From assembly GCA_963210315.1 (NCBI GenBank), contig OY723253.1:1240001-1304000 (forward strand): a stretch of 64,000 bases of DNA. Reading direction: 5' to 3'. The stretch's first letter is position 1. Every line of letters starts with the position of its first letter. The notes below the pieces were generated by a model. That model did no database searches. It was not told where the DNA came from and saw only the letters and a list, made by a program, of their open reading frames with translations. This document shows, piece by piece, positions 33,201 through 48,200 of this stretch. The position numbers and the translations under genes are program-made. The stretch comes from Rhynchopus euleeides. Its lineage: Eukaryota; Euglenozoa; Diplonemea; Diplonemida; Diplonemidae.

Positions 33201-36200
33201 TGTGTACGACACGAACCCCCCTTCTGTCCACTTCTCGGACACCCCGGTCTTCTCTTGCAGCACACTCGATCCCTGTTCAAGGCGGTACGTCACCCGCAGG
33301 GACCCACGCGTGACGAGGTTGCCCCACTTGTCCACAACACCTGCCACAACCTTGAAGGCTGGGTCTGCGCTGCACAAACTCGCATGCACCACGGCAGGCG
33401 CTTCATACGCCTTCATGGCGTGCGCCTCCCCCTGCAGCACACGCAGCACAGGGGACATGATGCCGGGGCAGTCGGGTCCCAGGTTCTGATTCACAAGGAA
33501 CGCCAGCGACTCAGCCACGGTGTGGCGCAGGCGGGGGAACAACACCATGTGGCTTCCGATGCGCTTCGAGATGAGGTTCGGCTGCAGGCCGCCCTTTGTT
33601 GCGGGGTAGCTCCCCAACGACCCGGCAGGCGGCAGCGGCCTGCCGAGGGACGAACCAGCTGCGACAGCCTTGAGCGTCAGCAACGAGGCTGCCGGGCACG
33701 GCAGCATCCCAACCACTCCGCTGGTCGCACCGAAGATAGGCTGCGCGCCTGAGATGCGACCGATGCCGTTGTACAGCCTGCAGGTGCGCCCCGGGAGGAG
33801 CGCCTCGGGTGCCCCTTCGTACTCCGTCACAGTGGTGTCGTGGTCGACAAAGTTCCACATCATGCAGTCTGACTCACGCTCGCACAGGGCAAGGCAGCCA
33901 TCTGCGGTGGGGGATGTGGCTGTCTTCAGCAGGTAGGTGTAGTCGTCCAGGAGGCGCCATGTCTCCTGCTGCGCGTCGCAGTAGGCGATGTTCCCGTAGG
34001 TGTCGGACAGCGTGGCAGACACAGAGAAGAGGTCGCCCGCCGTGACGTGGCCCCGTTGGGACACAGCGGTGTGGCAGGCAGACCCCGGCACAACGGTGAC
34101 AGAGACGGGTACGCTCGCCTGGCAGGTGCCGCTGGTGTCCTCTGCGACAATCCACACCACGGAGGGTGCCGTGTCCACGACCCACTCCCGCAGCCCCACT
34201 GCGGCACCTGGGACCTTTTCGCCGGAGGCGAGTGTGGCTGCGTCAGGTGCAGTAGTGACGACGAGGGGTTCTGTCTTCATCGTGATGCCGGCAGGGCTGT
34301 GCTTCTGCACCCTGATACGGACCTGTGAGTTGGCGACATCCGCATCTGAAACAAGCTTCTTGAAGTCGTGTGACACGACAGCAACCTCCAGGTCGCTGAT
34401 GACGTAGCGGTTGACCTGCTGGGAGTCGCTCGTGAAGTTTGAGCCAGCGATAGCAAAGAGGGTCTGCTTCGACTGAAGCATGAGGCGGCACCGCGAGCAC
34501 ACCCGCTCCCCGAGGGACACAGGGGCGGGCGTGCAGGAAGGGGCGATGACACCTGTGGGGCACTGCAGGGTTGCTGACAACCCAGCGAGCATCTTCTGCA
34601 CCTTGTGTGCCGGCACCCATGTGCACAAGCCTGTGCAGTCGGGTTCGCTCTGCTTGGCGCATGTTGTATCATTTGCACTGGACACCCCTTGGCACACGCC
34701 GTCTCTAATTGCATCGAGTGTCGCACTGTCGAAGACAACCATGCCGTTCGACACCGTCGTTGACATGCTTCCCCGCAGCGCACCGCATTTGCCAGTGCAT
34801 GCCTCTGGTGTGAATGTAGATGTGCCACTGTACCACACACACGATGCCATCCCATCATCAGATGTGATCGACTCGCATGTGCCCTGGCTCTCCCACTTGT
34901 GGCGGCACAGTGTGGAATACCACGGCACAGAGGCATCGGGGCTGCGGCACAGCTGCAGGAGTGGCATCGCGTCGGACGCTATCTTGGTGCGCTTCTCTGA
35001 GAGTGGGAGTGACCAGACGTCAGGGTCACCGGTGCACGACACGTTGCCACAGAGAGACACAGACTCGGCAGTGGGGTACGTGGCACCGCCGAAGAAGAGT
35101 ATATGCGACATGCCTGCTGCGTCGACGAGCACCTGCCCAGGTGCAGCACTCAGGTAGGTGCGGGGGGCGGGCTCCACAGCATCGGACCACACGCAACCAG
35201 CAACGCACTGACCCCCGCTCCATGCGCAGACTCGCGCAGCGGTGTTGAGGCAGTCTGCTTCCGCCACCTGTGAGCCGCAGTCGCCTGCGTCTTCACAATT
35301 CTGCTGCGTCAGCTGGAGGGGACACCGGTCGACGACATTCACTGAGGTGTTCGCATGCAGGACAGAGGGGTAGCCGCAGCCAGGTCGGCCTGCAGTTGTC
35401 CCGGCAGGCGAGGGGGGCACCCACCTCTGCTCGAGCAAGGAGAATCGGTGCACCGTGTTGACTGTGGCCCGGCCCAGCTCTGTGCCCACAAGCCCTGCAG
35501 AAGCGGTGGAACCCCCGAAGAGCACGATCTCGCTGTTCAGTGCGTCGTATGCCACAGCACCACCCACGAGGGAGGGGCCCTCAGAGTCGAGCAGCGTCCA
35601 CGACTCGATGCCCGTCTTCTCGAGGCTGGCCAGGTCGTGGACCCAGATCTCGCGCGATGGCACAGGCTGGAGGCCACCTTCGACAGCACCACCCACAACG
35701 TACCACTTCGACCCGCGGAGGATCGATGCAGCATGTGCACGGGGGAGGGGGCGGGTGCCCTGCAGCGCAGGGACGGCTGGCACCCACTCTGCTGCCTTCG
35801 TGGGCATCGTTGGCTCGAGGAGCGGGCGCAGGTCCATTGTGTAGACAGTGTTGCTGTGCCGTGCTGCGGTGTAGCCTCCGAACACAAAGAGCTGTTGCCG
35901 GTGCACAGTGGCGGTGGCGAAGGCAAGCTGCGGTGTGTCCGAAAAATCCGCAAGGTGCACCCTCGACCACTCGGGGGCAGGCGGCGATGCGGAGCTCGTG
36001 TTGTAGAGGGGGCCGAACCGCCACAGGTCCGACGCACAGCAGCTCGCGTTCCCCTTCCCGCGCCCGCCGAAGATGAAGAGATACCCTACCCCAGATCGCG
36101 CATTCGCAACCACACCCACATGCCCGTAGCGCTCCAAAGGCCCTCTCGCGTTGCAGACTGCGATATCCGCGGCAACGCGTGGCGAGTGGCAGACGGGGTC

Positions 36201-39200
36201 TGAGGCTGCGGGCACACCACTGCCGACATCCGCAGGAGACCACAGACGCGACCACGCCTTCGCCGTCGCATTGTAGAGCCAGACGGCACCGGGCAGCGGC
36301 GATGAGGTGCTGTTGTCTGCGGCGAGGTCCTGCGACACACGCTCATTCGGTAGCACACCCGGGAGCACGGAGGCACCGCCGTACACCACGAAGCTGTCGT
36401 ACACCTTGCCTGGCGGCTCCAACCGTGCGACGGCATGCCCCCAGAGGGAGCGGTTCTGCAGCTCGCCAGCCAGCGTGGCGTCGGTGGTGGCGATGGCAGC
36501 GTCGGCAATGCGGGTCCACGTCATCGGCACGTCGTTCTGCCTCGTATCCACAGCGAGCGACACCTTGCACCCGACACTCTGGTGGGGCAGCACGCGGTTC
36601 CCCCAGGTGTCCGTTGCCAGCAGCGACATGCGGCCCAACGGCTCACCCAACACGCATGTGGGGCTCGCCTCGTGCACCTTCACCCCGCACAGGTCCCCAG
36701 GGCAGACGCGCAGGATACGCTCCGACCGATACTCAGCAGACAGCTGCGTGTGGCGGTCCTCAGCAGTTGCAAGGAGGACGACATCCTCCGCGACTGTGTA
36801 TGCCACCCCCGTGAACACAGCTTTGCCTCCGACGGCGGCAACCGTGGTGCTGCCCGTGAGGGCTGCGGCAGGCGCCCTGCCGGCGGGTCCTGCGGGAGCC
36901 ACAGAGAGGGTGACCATGAAGTGTCCTGTCGTGACGAGGTTGCCTTCGTTGTCCATCACCCCCACTGTGATGGGGGGCAACGGGGCTCCTGCCTTCTGGT
37001 GGCCAGCATCCAGGCAGTCCACCTGGGCGCCAGGCTGCTGCAGGAACACGAGGGAGGCCATGGGGCCGGGGCACACCAGCAGCTCGCCCGACACAGGGCA
37101 GGGCACAGTACCCCCGCAGCAGAAGGCGCGTGGGTTGGGTGTGGTGCAGGCGAAGGTCTGTGTGGCGAGGAGGGGCAGGTCTGTGCCCACCGCCAGCAGC
37201 GAGGTGCCAGCCACAACAGGCACAGCCGTCACCACGGCAACACCGTCGGCGAAGGTGGCGGTGGTGGGTGCGTCTGTGCCCTGTGCAGAGGCGTGGCCCA
37301 GCTGGTGCAGCCACACGGCGAAGTCTCTAACGCCGCGTACAGTGTTGCCGTGGGCATCCACGACCCGCACCACTGCCGTGAGGGTGCCTCCTGCGCGGAT
37401 GTCGGGTTCGCGTGATGTGCACTCCAGGGCATGGGGCTCTGAAGGCAAAACATCGAAAGAGCACTTAGACATCAGCAGCGGGTTGCGTGCTGGTGGCGCA
37501 GAGCAGGGGCAAGGCTGCTGCTCGCAGAGGCAGCCTTTGCGGGACGCATGGTAGGTGTTGACGCGTGGGAAGGCGCAGGAGCGTGTGAGCGAGCCGGGGT
37601 CGACACGAACGGCAAGGTCTGTGGGCGAGACGACAGCTGAGCATATGCGTGTGGCGGTGGACCACGACGCACCAGCGGCCTCGTAACCATCCATGCCGCT
37701 GAACCTCTCCTTCACAAAGGCCACGCACTGCACCAGGGATGACGCTTCACCAGCGGGAATGGATGTGCCGGGCAGTTCTCCCGGCAGCTCCGTGCAGCCG
37801 GGTGCTGTGTCGACAGAGAAGGTGGCTTCGTGGGCAGTGGTCAGTGCTGCGGCTGTGCTGCTGTTTGTGTTCCATTGACCGGCAGTAGGGCTGTTGCCCG
37901 GACTGCACCAGCCTGGGAAACCCACGTCACTCACTGCCGCACAGGAGGTGCCATCCCAGGTGCAGTAGAGCTTAGCTTCGCAGATGGTTTGGTTGTGCTG
38001 TGGGCAGGCGTTGAGGTCAGCAGTGGTGCTGCAGTAGGTCCACTTGTTGGAGTTGTCGATGGCGTCAGCGTAGGTTGAGTAGAGGTTGAAGTCGACTTGC
38101 CGTCTGTTCTCTGACCCCACCCATGCACTGAGCAGAATGTCCAGCATCTTAGCACCTGAGGTCAAGGTGGCACGCCTCATATAGATCACAGTGTGCGCAG
38201 CGTTGCTGCATGTGTGGCACACACGGCGGATGACTGTGTGCGGCGCTGCGTCGAGCATGCGATCCAGCTGTTCGTTGCTGACGGCGAAGGCTGTTGACTT
38301 TTGCTGCGATAACCGCAGGAAGGGTGTCCACACCGCCTCTCCAGCTGGGGTTGCGCGTGGCAGACTTGCATGCACTGCTCCTGTGTCGGATACGACTTCT
38401 GCCCAGCACGACACTGTGTACCTGCCTGCAGTCACAAGGTATGAATCCTGCACCACTGTGTCGTGGAACACGTTGCCAGCAGTGATGCTGACGAACACGC
38501 TCGCTACAGGCTGGGGCTGTAGCACTGCAGGCTTCCCTGCAACGACAGGACCAGCAGTGACGCTGCATGCGACGCTCACAGAGCGTGAGTTGAACCCATC
38601 GAGTACATTGCCGAACTGGTCATGGACATGCGCGGTAAAGTTTAGCTTTTGCCCAACACTAACACGCGTCGGACACGACCCACAGGATGAGGTACATTTG
38701 GAGCATGCGCCAGCGTAATTCGTCTGCTCGCAGGCCGCATCGCTGTAGCTCGCGCTGCAACCGCTTACGGCCCCTGCTGTCGAGGTTGGCTGCGACAGCG
38801 CTGTTGACTTCAGCTGGCACGTCTGATCAGATACATAGGTCCAGCGGCGGCAGCGCTGGTCCACCTTGCACAGCCACGCACACAGCTCGACACTCCTCAC
38901 ACGCGGCACAGGCTCATATGTCGTGTCAGAAAAGCTCATCCCTGCGAGATACGGCACGGCTGTGTCAGGCCTGGCTGTGCCCATGCACATCTCATAGGCG
39001 GGCCCTGCAGCCACAAAGAGCGGCTGACAGTGCCCCTGCGCTGTGTCGCTTGTGTTGACAGGCGACAGCAGCAAGGTGACCTCCCCCGAGGTGTAGTGCC
39101 GCACAGACCCGAAGGTGACCTCCGCCTCCACGGCGGGGACACCCATGCGCCCAAAGCACACGGGTGCCTGAGCCACAAACGGGACACTGTCGGGTGTGCC

Positions 39201-42200
39201 CCATTCGCACTGGGCATCGAGGTCACACTCCTCCTTCGCCAAACTCCCGCACTCTGCAACCTCCGCCCCGCCTGCAGCCTGCTGCTGCGAGAACCGCACA
39301 TCACTCTCTGAAGGTGCCACCGCCGCCACCCTGAGTGCAGTCCCTGCAGAGCACAGCTCACTGGACGGACAGCTCGGCTCCAGATACGCAAGGTTCGACT
39401 CCGCATACACCTGATACACGCCTGTCACGTTGAAAGCCTCCCCTGCCGTCACCACAGCAGGGCTGTCGGAACACCGCACCGCCGCCTCGAGAACAGTCAC
39501 GGAGAAGGGGCACGCGGCACGCACCACCCCCCTGCCCAGCACCTCGAGGCGGAGGGGCTCTGCAGGGCTGCGCACCACGTCATACGAGAACGCGTCAAAT
39601 CGGGCCACACCACCCACAGGCACGCCTGTGAGGCTGCCGCCCTCCGAGCTCATGGGGGCAAGGGCGCCCTTCCGCTGGCCAGACCCGCCGGAGGTGTAGC
39701 CTGCCTCGCTGGGCAGCTCGCGCAGCACCACGGCACAGCCCTCGCTGAAGTCACGCTCGCAATGCGTCGCGAGGTTGCCGTAGGCATCCCTGAGCACCGC
39801 CACCACGCCCCCGATGTTCTCATGCACCCCCACGCGCTTGCTGTCGGAGAGGCACTCCACGGCAGTCCACTCCGCATGGTCCACACACACCAGCCCGGAG
39901 GCGATGCTGTCAAACCCGCCTGCCGAAGCCTCGATGGCATGACACCCTGAGTGTGTGTAGGTGACCCCGCAGAAGGTTGCCACACCGCCGCTGTGCTCAC
40001 GGACACCACCGCCGAAGGGCACGGAACCCATGGTGAGGAGGAGGTGCACGGGGCGGCCTGCAGCAGGCACGGTGTTGCCGAAGGCATCGAGCAGGGAGAC
40101 TATCACGCAGAAGGGCTGCCCCGCGCGGAGGGGGGAGCCGGTCTCCCCGCCCAGGGGGCCCTGCACGGTGGTGAGGGTGGTGCCGCCCTGCAGCACCACG
40201 CCCTCGATGCGCAGTGCGGAGGGTGTGGCGGGCACGGCGGTGATGGGCTGCGTGGTGCAGGGTGCGGTGCCCCTCATGCCGGGGATGAACACCGCGACCG
40301 CAAACTCGCCTGCATAGAGCGGCACCATCGGGCCCAGGGTGAGCTCAGCTCCGGTCAGCAGGGGTGCCATGCGTGAGGCGACAGCCCCATCGGTGTAGAA
40401 CAGCGCAGCCTCGACGTGCTGGCCGCCTGAGGCAAAGTGGTCTGTCACGCGGTTCCCACGCGCATCGAGGAATGTGAGGTGGAACAGCAAGGGTGTGCCT
40501 GCCACGGCAACCGTGAGGTTGGTCACAGGCCTGATGCTGCATGTGGTGGGGGTGCCGCTCCGCACCGCGATGCCGCATGTCGCAGGTGTGAGTGTGAGGG
40601 TGGCGGTGGTGCTGCCTTCGGTGTAGGCACCCGAGGAGGATGCCGTGAGCTGTGCCCCGGCGCCGTGCATGCTGTACAGCGCGAGGGAGAAGGCGGCGGT
40701 GGCGCCGGAGGGGCGCAGCACAGAGAGGGTCCGTGAGGCGGGCCCGTCCTGCAGGCGCAAGGTGATGTCGCTGCTCCACGCGTCGGTGGGGTTGCCGAAC
40801 CTGTCGCGCACCTCCACCGTGCGCAGAAACTCCTCCCCCACGACAGGCGACTCGTCGCACCGCAGGAAGACGAGGGCGGAGGGGGCTGCAGGGGCAACGT
40901 AGAGGTGGAGCAGTTGAGGTGCGCCCACACGGAAGCCGAGGCTGTCGACGGCCTGCAGGGAGAGCACGTGCCTGCCTGCCTTCTGCCAGCGCAGGAAGGG
41001 AATGGTGGCGAGGCCCGTCGTGGTGTCTGATGAGTGGCGCAGCTCACAGCGCGAGCAGGTGCCCCCTTCACCGACCTCGTGCATCACAACGAAGAACTGG
41101 GCGCAGCTCGCAGGCGACACCCAGCACTGCACCCCTCCCACTGTCAGGCGTGAGGCTTGGAGGGTGAACGTCCCCCCGGCGACGACCTGCAGCTTCCCCG
41201 ATGTGTGGCTGCGCAGCACGACCTGTGAGGTGTTGACCTCGGTGCGTTCCGACATGCTGTCCACGGTGCTGTACTCCGGTGCTGTGAGGGCCAGGGTGGT
41301 GATCAGCTCCTGCGAGACGGACAGCGAGCAACCCAGCACCTGGGGCTGTGTGCTGTCGCGCTTCAGCGCAATTCGGACCCTGAAGCACTTCGTGGCGTTC
41401 CCTTCATTCGCAGCGTAGGTGAATCCGTTGATAGTGGCGCTGCCGTTCGACAGTGTCGCAGATGGGGTGAAGGGTTCACCGGTGGTGGTCTTCCTCAGTA
41501 CTCCTACAGTGCGGCGCACACCACTCTCGTAGAGGCACTCAGGTGAGGCGGCGTAGGCGTCACCAGCCCCGTCGTCCGAAGGGTAGACGTGCAGGCGTTC
41601 CCTGGTCCACGTCACCGGGTTGTGGTAGCGGTCGAACACCTGGATCACGAGGTCTGGGAAGGGTGAGTTTGCCGCAACCAGGTGGGTCTGCATCTCGGCG
41701 GCGATGGATGTAATGGGGCCTGCATGGAAGCACAGCGTGTTGGAGGCGAGGGAGGGCTGCAGCCCCTCGCTGACCGCCTGCAACACCATGCAGCCTGTGG
41801 CGGTGGGCTGCACGGTGAAGGCGACAGGCTCGCCTGTAACAGCCTTCTCCTTCTCCAGCCCGATGTAGCTCACCGGCGAACCACCCGACAGCAACACGAG
41901 TGCGGCAGTGTGCCGCACATTCGGCTGCACACGGCAGGACTCGCGTACACTCGTCACACCCCCAGTCGCGGACTGGGTGATGCTCGTCGAGCTGTGGCAC
42001 ATGCCGGTCTGCACCCCTGACGCCTCCACATTTGCCGCGTTGCCGCCTTCATCCAGAACAACAACTTCGTAATGAAGCTGCTGCCCCACCACTGCCTCTG
42101 TATCCTGTCCACACCTACCGTGCAGTGACTTCTGCTCCGGCTGCTTCGCAAGATGGAGACGGAACGGCACGCCTGGGGTGACGACCACAGCAGGCGATGT

Positions 42201-45200
42201 GATGTTCCACTGCGTAATCGAAGTGGAGGAGATGCGGGTGTGGAAGAGCACGAGGTAGCGCAGGTCCTTTGCAGGCTTCAGGGAGGCAAGGCTGCCATCG
42301 ACTGTCACGCATTTGCTCTGCTCCACCACACCGTAGATAGGCACGACTGGTTTGGAGAGACACAAACACACGTCTGCCACTGAGTTGGTGAAGGATGACG
42401 TCAAGGCGAAGTAGGGATGCGTCTGGCACCATCTGCCGCACTCAACCACAGTGACAGGAACCTGCGTGTACATCACGTCAGCCGATGAAAACTGAACCAC
42501 AGGAGCCGACTCGAAGTCAATCAGGCATCCAACGACCTCTGTGGGCGATGTCTTCGCAACGCTGATGCGCAGCTGCAGCAGGCCTGATGCCGTGTACTGC
42601 AGGGGGGCGAATATCGCACGTCCTGTCGAGTCTGCAGTGGCGGTATTCTTCCCTAGCAGCACACCCTTGACGGACGTTGCGACAACGGACACAGAAAGGC
42701 CCTCTGCTGCGTTTGTCAGCGGGTTGCCGTAGTAGTCTACGACACTCACCGAGGCAGCAAAGGGCTCCATGGCACGCACTGTTGTGGGGAGGCCCGACCA
42801 CCGGAACCCTGTCCCATACGACGGGACCACCTCCACCTGCGAGACAGCGGCAGTCCGAGAACAGGTTGAGCAGTCGCACGTCGTCGTCACACGGTATGTG
42901 CCGGCCTCCACAAGATAGGTGCTGAACTGGGCGATGCCCCTCCACATCGCTGCCTCCAGCACTGTGTCTGTGATGAACCTGTGTGCCTTCCACACACCCG
43001 CATGCAGTGCCTCGACGCGTGCAGAGCAGCGCATGTTCGTAGCGGCTGCGCCACGTGCCACTCCACCGCTGGCATCCACCAGCCGCACACTCCACGAGAA
43101 GCCTGGGCAGACTGGGTCGATCTCGCCGTGACAGGCATCACCCCGCTGCGGCACCTCTCTGTGGTGCTGCACAGAGACAGGTGGCGACGGGACGACGTGT
43201 GTTGTCTGCGACGCGGTGGCAACATTCTCCTGCGAGGCGTTGACCGACCAGTAGAGCACATCACATGCCCCGGAGTAGCGCGTCGCGAAGATATCTTTGA
43301 AGCTTTCAGACGACCACCCGACGGCAGAGGCTAAGATGGTATCAGGCGAGTTCACCCACGTGCGCACCACACCCTCACAGTCCGAGAGGGTGAACTGCCA
43401 GTCGACGACGAGCCCTGAATTATTCAACACGCCCAGGTCCCCGTCGTTAATCTCGAATACGGGTTGGAGAAGCTCGCCGCGCAGCACAGTGGTGGGCACC
43501 GTGAGGGTGAAGCGCAGGCAGCTGATTCCGATTTGGCATGATGCCACACCGAACTGGCTTGACGCCTGCACAACCAGCTTCTGCTTGTTGCACGACTGCT
43601 GCCGGAGGGACGCGTGGCTGAGCGTGAACACGCCGTCTGCAGCATAGCACGGAGCCCCAGGAGTGCAGAGGGGGAGTGCGTCTGTGCCATCGGCGCTCGG
43701 GGTTGTGCAGCTAACCTGTGCAGCGCCAGTGTTGGTGCCACGTGAGAACACCTGCTGCACAGTGAAGCGGAATTCGTCGTTGTCGGGGCGCAGCTTCTCA
43801 AGTGCGTTCACCTTCATCAGGTAGTGCTCCCCTACCTGCACGGACGTGTCCCACGTGACGCCAGCTGCTGTGGTCTTCAGGCACTTCCAGTTGACGGCCA
43901 GCCCGACGTCGTCGCTGTCCAGCTGCGCGATATCGCTGACAGGCCCGTACACCTGCACGCTGTAGTTGGCTCTGTAAGAGGTTGTCTCGTCAAGGCCAAG
44001 CTTCCAGCACATTGCATTGCCTGATGCATTCGTTGCCGTGCGGATGTCGACGGCGTTGCCGAATACGTTGCTGCGATGTCCCTGTCGGAAACCAACGTAG
44101 AGCGCGTCGTCCAGGATGGCATTGGCAACATCACGGCCCTGCATGAACAGCTCACACCGCACGTGGTCGTATGTGTCGAAGTCGGCACAAGGTTTCGTGC
44201 CCTGCCCTGTGGAGTCAACTGCGTACACTGCCACTCCTGCACCACTGCCCCCACCCACATGCAGCGATGTGCCCGCATCACGGAGGAGGCTGGGGCCAGG
44301 GCAGCGGCCTGCCACCCCGCCCCAGCAGTGGTAGGGATCCACAGAGGCAAGGCTGCTGGTGGTGCCCCCGCACATGCAGTACACCCCAAGTGGCCCTGGG
44401 CACGACAGAGCCCAGTAGGCACTGCCCGCGCAGTGCGCCCTGCAGTCCGCCACAGGCGTGTTGGTGGTGATCCACTCCCGCTCCCAGGAGACGCTGCTTG
44501 TGTTGTAGCATCCTTCGAACACAAAGTCTGTCTCTTTGTAGGTGGCGGCAACCTTCAGGTTTGGGGCAGGGCCGCACATCAGACGTGCGACCTTCTGGGA
44601 TGTGCTGGGATCCACAAGGTACGTGGCCATCTGCCCCGCACATCCCGCATCGCTGCTGCTCGCAACCCACGAGGCGCTAGGCGGGGTGCTTGCAGGACCC
44701 CAGAAGGTGTGCGCCGCTTCTGACGTGCCATCGGACACCACCACCGTCCACACGCCCGCACTGGGGGGGACAGAGGGCGTCGGGCATGCAATCGATGCAG
44801 AGGAGCACGTGCGTGCCCCGATGAGCTGGCCCTGGAGGTTGCTGTCGTACTTGCAGCACCCTGCAGTGCCATCCGTCTTTGTGTATGCGAAGGGATACTC
44901 AGTCACGCACGACGACGACACAATAGCAGCCTGCAGTGTGCACGACCCGATCTGGCTTCCGCAGACCATGACAGTCCCATTGGCATGCGTGCCGCAGCAC
45001 ATGCGCTGCTGCAGGGTGGTGGCAGCCCCGCTGGCTGTGGCCGAGCAGGCCGCATGCATGTCCTGCAGGATCTGTGCCTCTGTGGCGGCACCCCACCCAT
45101 ACAGCGCCTCGTCCCAATCAGCACCGCTGTTGGGACACCCAGTGAGCTGAGCCGTCGCTGCGAGATGCTGGGCGGTGCGCTGCCCGTTGTAACGATCCAC

Positions 45201-48200
45201 CTGCACTTCATATCCAATGCACACACTCGCACCACCACTCTTCGACACTGCGCCCTCACATGCCGCCCTGCACCGCGCCGCACCGACAGTGGCAGAGCCC
45301 CTGCCACAGTTCCCTGCAGGGTCCTTGCTGTACGCCCACGACACGGACACATCGCAGTGATCCTTGTTGTCAAAGACATATGTATCGTAGGCGGTGGACG
45401 ACGGGACACATGCCTTCCCCATGAGGGTGTACGCAGTGCTGTTGTGCCGCACCGCCTGCTCGCCCTGCACGTGTAACTCCAGCCTCCCAGCCTTGGTGGG
45501 GCTGACGATGAACCAGTCCTCATAATCCGACACGTCGCGCAGCTGGATGTCGCAGTTACCCATGGTCCGCGCCAGCGTCTGCACCTTCACAGTACTGGTG
45601 TACAGCACAGCGTGTGTGCTGGGGAGGCAGAGCTTCTCGATGGACGCACCCCCGTTGACCAGCCCCGTGCCCCCACGCAGCGGCTTAGCATCAGCCCCGT
45701 TGCGCGAGAAGCAGCACGACCCCGGCGGGCAGAGGCGCGGGTCGTTGCGGCCGCTGCCCCACAGGCAGCCCAGCGCAGCACAGCTAGACTGCGTTGCAGC
45801 CCTGCTGCAGCACTGCGCAGGGGACAGGTCTGGGCATTGCTCCCGGAAGGTGCTCACAAGCGGGTAGGCGCCACTGCCGGAGATGCTAATGGCGGTGCTG
45901 CTGCCGGCATGCACCCTGTTGCCGTGGCAGTCCGTCAGGGCGAAGGTGACAGGTGGCAACGCCTCGCCGAACACAGCGTACTTTGGACACTCCACAGAGC
46001 GCATCAGGCAGGGCGGCCCAGGCAGCACCGTCAGCACCGCCTGTCTTGGCCTTGCCAGCAGCTGGCCTGATCTAGCGGTGATGTAGTACACCCCTGCCAC
46101 AACCTGCTGCACACCGCTGTGGATGCAGCCATGTGCCTTGGCACACACTGGCAGGGATGTCTTCTTGCCGGAGTCAGCGTGCACCACGGTGACCTCCAGG
46201 GGTGCAGTGGCTGCGGCAAGGGTCCCCTCCGCGCTGAGCGCCCTCACGAACACACTGAGGGCGGTGCCAGCAGTCACTTCCAGCGTTCCGGCAGGGTCCC
46301 GCCCGTCGAGAAGCCCGACCTGCACCGCAAAGGGTGCGAGGGGTGCGAAGGCAATGGGGGTGGCGTTGCTCTGCAGCGGGATGTCGACAGTGTAGAAGCG
46401 CACCAACGGCGACCCGCCGGGCAGCTCGCCTGGGCGTGGGGTGGGCTGCTGCAGCTTGGTGCCGAAGAAGCGGGCGCTGCCGTCCTTCTGGAGGGACTCC
46501 GTCTGCCCGGAGACCACGGCATCTTTAGCTTCGAAGCGTATCCTGATGATTGCATTCACCTCACACAGGAAGGGCAGCGCTGCCTCGCAGGGCATCTCCA
46601 TGAAGGCACCCTGCGTTGCAACCATGCAGGGGACGAAGGCACTGGACCTCGTGATGTTGCTCCTCAGGGCAAACTGTGCGTTCACACCAGAGTCCCACCT
46701 GAACACTGCTGGCACAGTGGAGTAGTCGGCGGACAGCCCACACCACCACCGCGTACCCCCAAGGACCTGCAAATGCGAGAGTTCGCTGCTGCTTCCCACC
46801 GATGCGAGGTGGCCCCCGTCCATCGAGCACTTCTTTGCAGCAAGCGATCTCGGCAGCTCGTCGGTGTACTGTTTGTAGCAGAGGCCTGACACACCGACAT
46901 AGCCTTCGGGGCAGGTGAGTGTCGATGGGGTCAGCAGCTGGCTGAAGTCGATGCTCGTGCTGAAGTGCTGGTCGTAGAACCCTGTTGCGGCGAGGAACGG
47001 CTGCCCGCTGGGCACGGCTTGGGGGGGCACCGTCATGCCCCCTACAGACAGCGCGGGGGGGCCAGGGGTGAAGCGCAGCGTGGCCTCCTCCGCGTTGCTG
47101 AACCCGCTGCCCACACCGTAGAACAGGAGCGACACTTCCAGCTGGCGGAAGGCGGCGGTGAAGGACACAGCACCACGCGCATCGATGCGTGCCGTATGCC
47201 GCGACGCGCATGCGGGGGGCGCCACGCCATGCGGCAGAGCAGAGACTGTGTGCAAGATACGCTCACCCACCCTCACAGATTGCCCGCCTGCCACACACTC
47301 GGTGCTGGCATCCCCGGTGTAGCAGATGCCGTCGAGAGAGAACTGCCACAGGCGGCACTGCGTGTCTCCACAGCACATGTCGCTGCAGTCCTGTGCAGAC
47401 CACACGCCTGCACGCTGCGAGAGGCCTGTGCAGGTCCGGTTGGAAATGTCGAAGTCGCTGTCCCTCTGGCACGCTGCGCTGGGGGATGCGACGACAGCAG
47501 GAAGCCCCATGGTGCACATCACCACCTCGTCCCCCAGCGCATACGCCTCCCCGCCCCGGGAGGCCTGCAGGCGCAGCGTCACCGGTGAGCCCAGCGTGTA
47601 GTTCTGGACAAACACAAGGTCCCCCAGTTCCAGCTGCACCTGCACCTGCATCGGGCACAGCGCAACTGGGTCGGGGCACAGGATGTCGCCCATCAGGGAT
47701 GGGCTGTCGGACACCAGGCGCCCCGCGGCGGTGCAGGTGAGGTGCTGTGCCGCTGTGCCCGTCCCGTGCACGATGTCCAGCACATACATGCTGGCGGAGA
47801 CGGGGCGGCAGGCTGTGGGGAGGCACGTCCCGACGTACCCACCGACACAACCCGACGACGTGCTCCGCAGCCCCGACAGGTGGCACCGCGAGAGCTGCGC
47901 GCAGGGCGTGTCCGGCTCCCACAGAGGGCAGTAGTCCTGGTAGGCATCGAGACCCCCAGACTGCAAGGCCTCTGTCTCGCTGAAGATGCCTGTGGGCGGG
48001 GTGTACGATGCAGACGAGACGTACTCGATGGGGATGGCCAGCGCACCCACCCCGGAGCACCGCGCCAGGCCCCGCCTGTCTGGCGAGCACCCGCTGCTGA
48101 TGCGGGTCGCTGCGACCAGCTCGTGGTAGCACTGCAGCGCGGAGCTCCAGTGGAAACAGTGCTCCTGCGCGAAGACACAGCCCCAGCCCCCCCCGTAGCT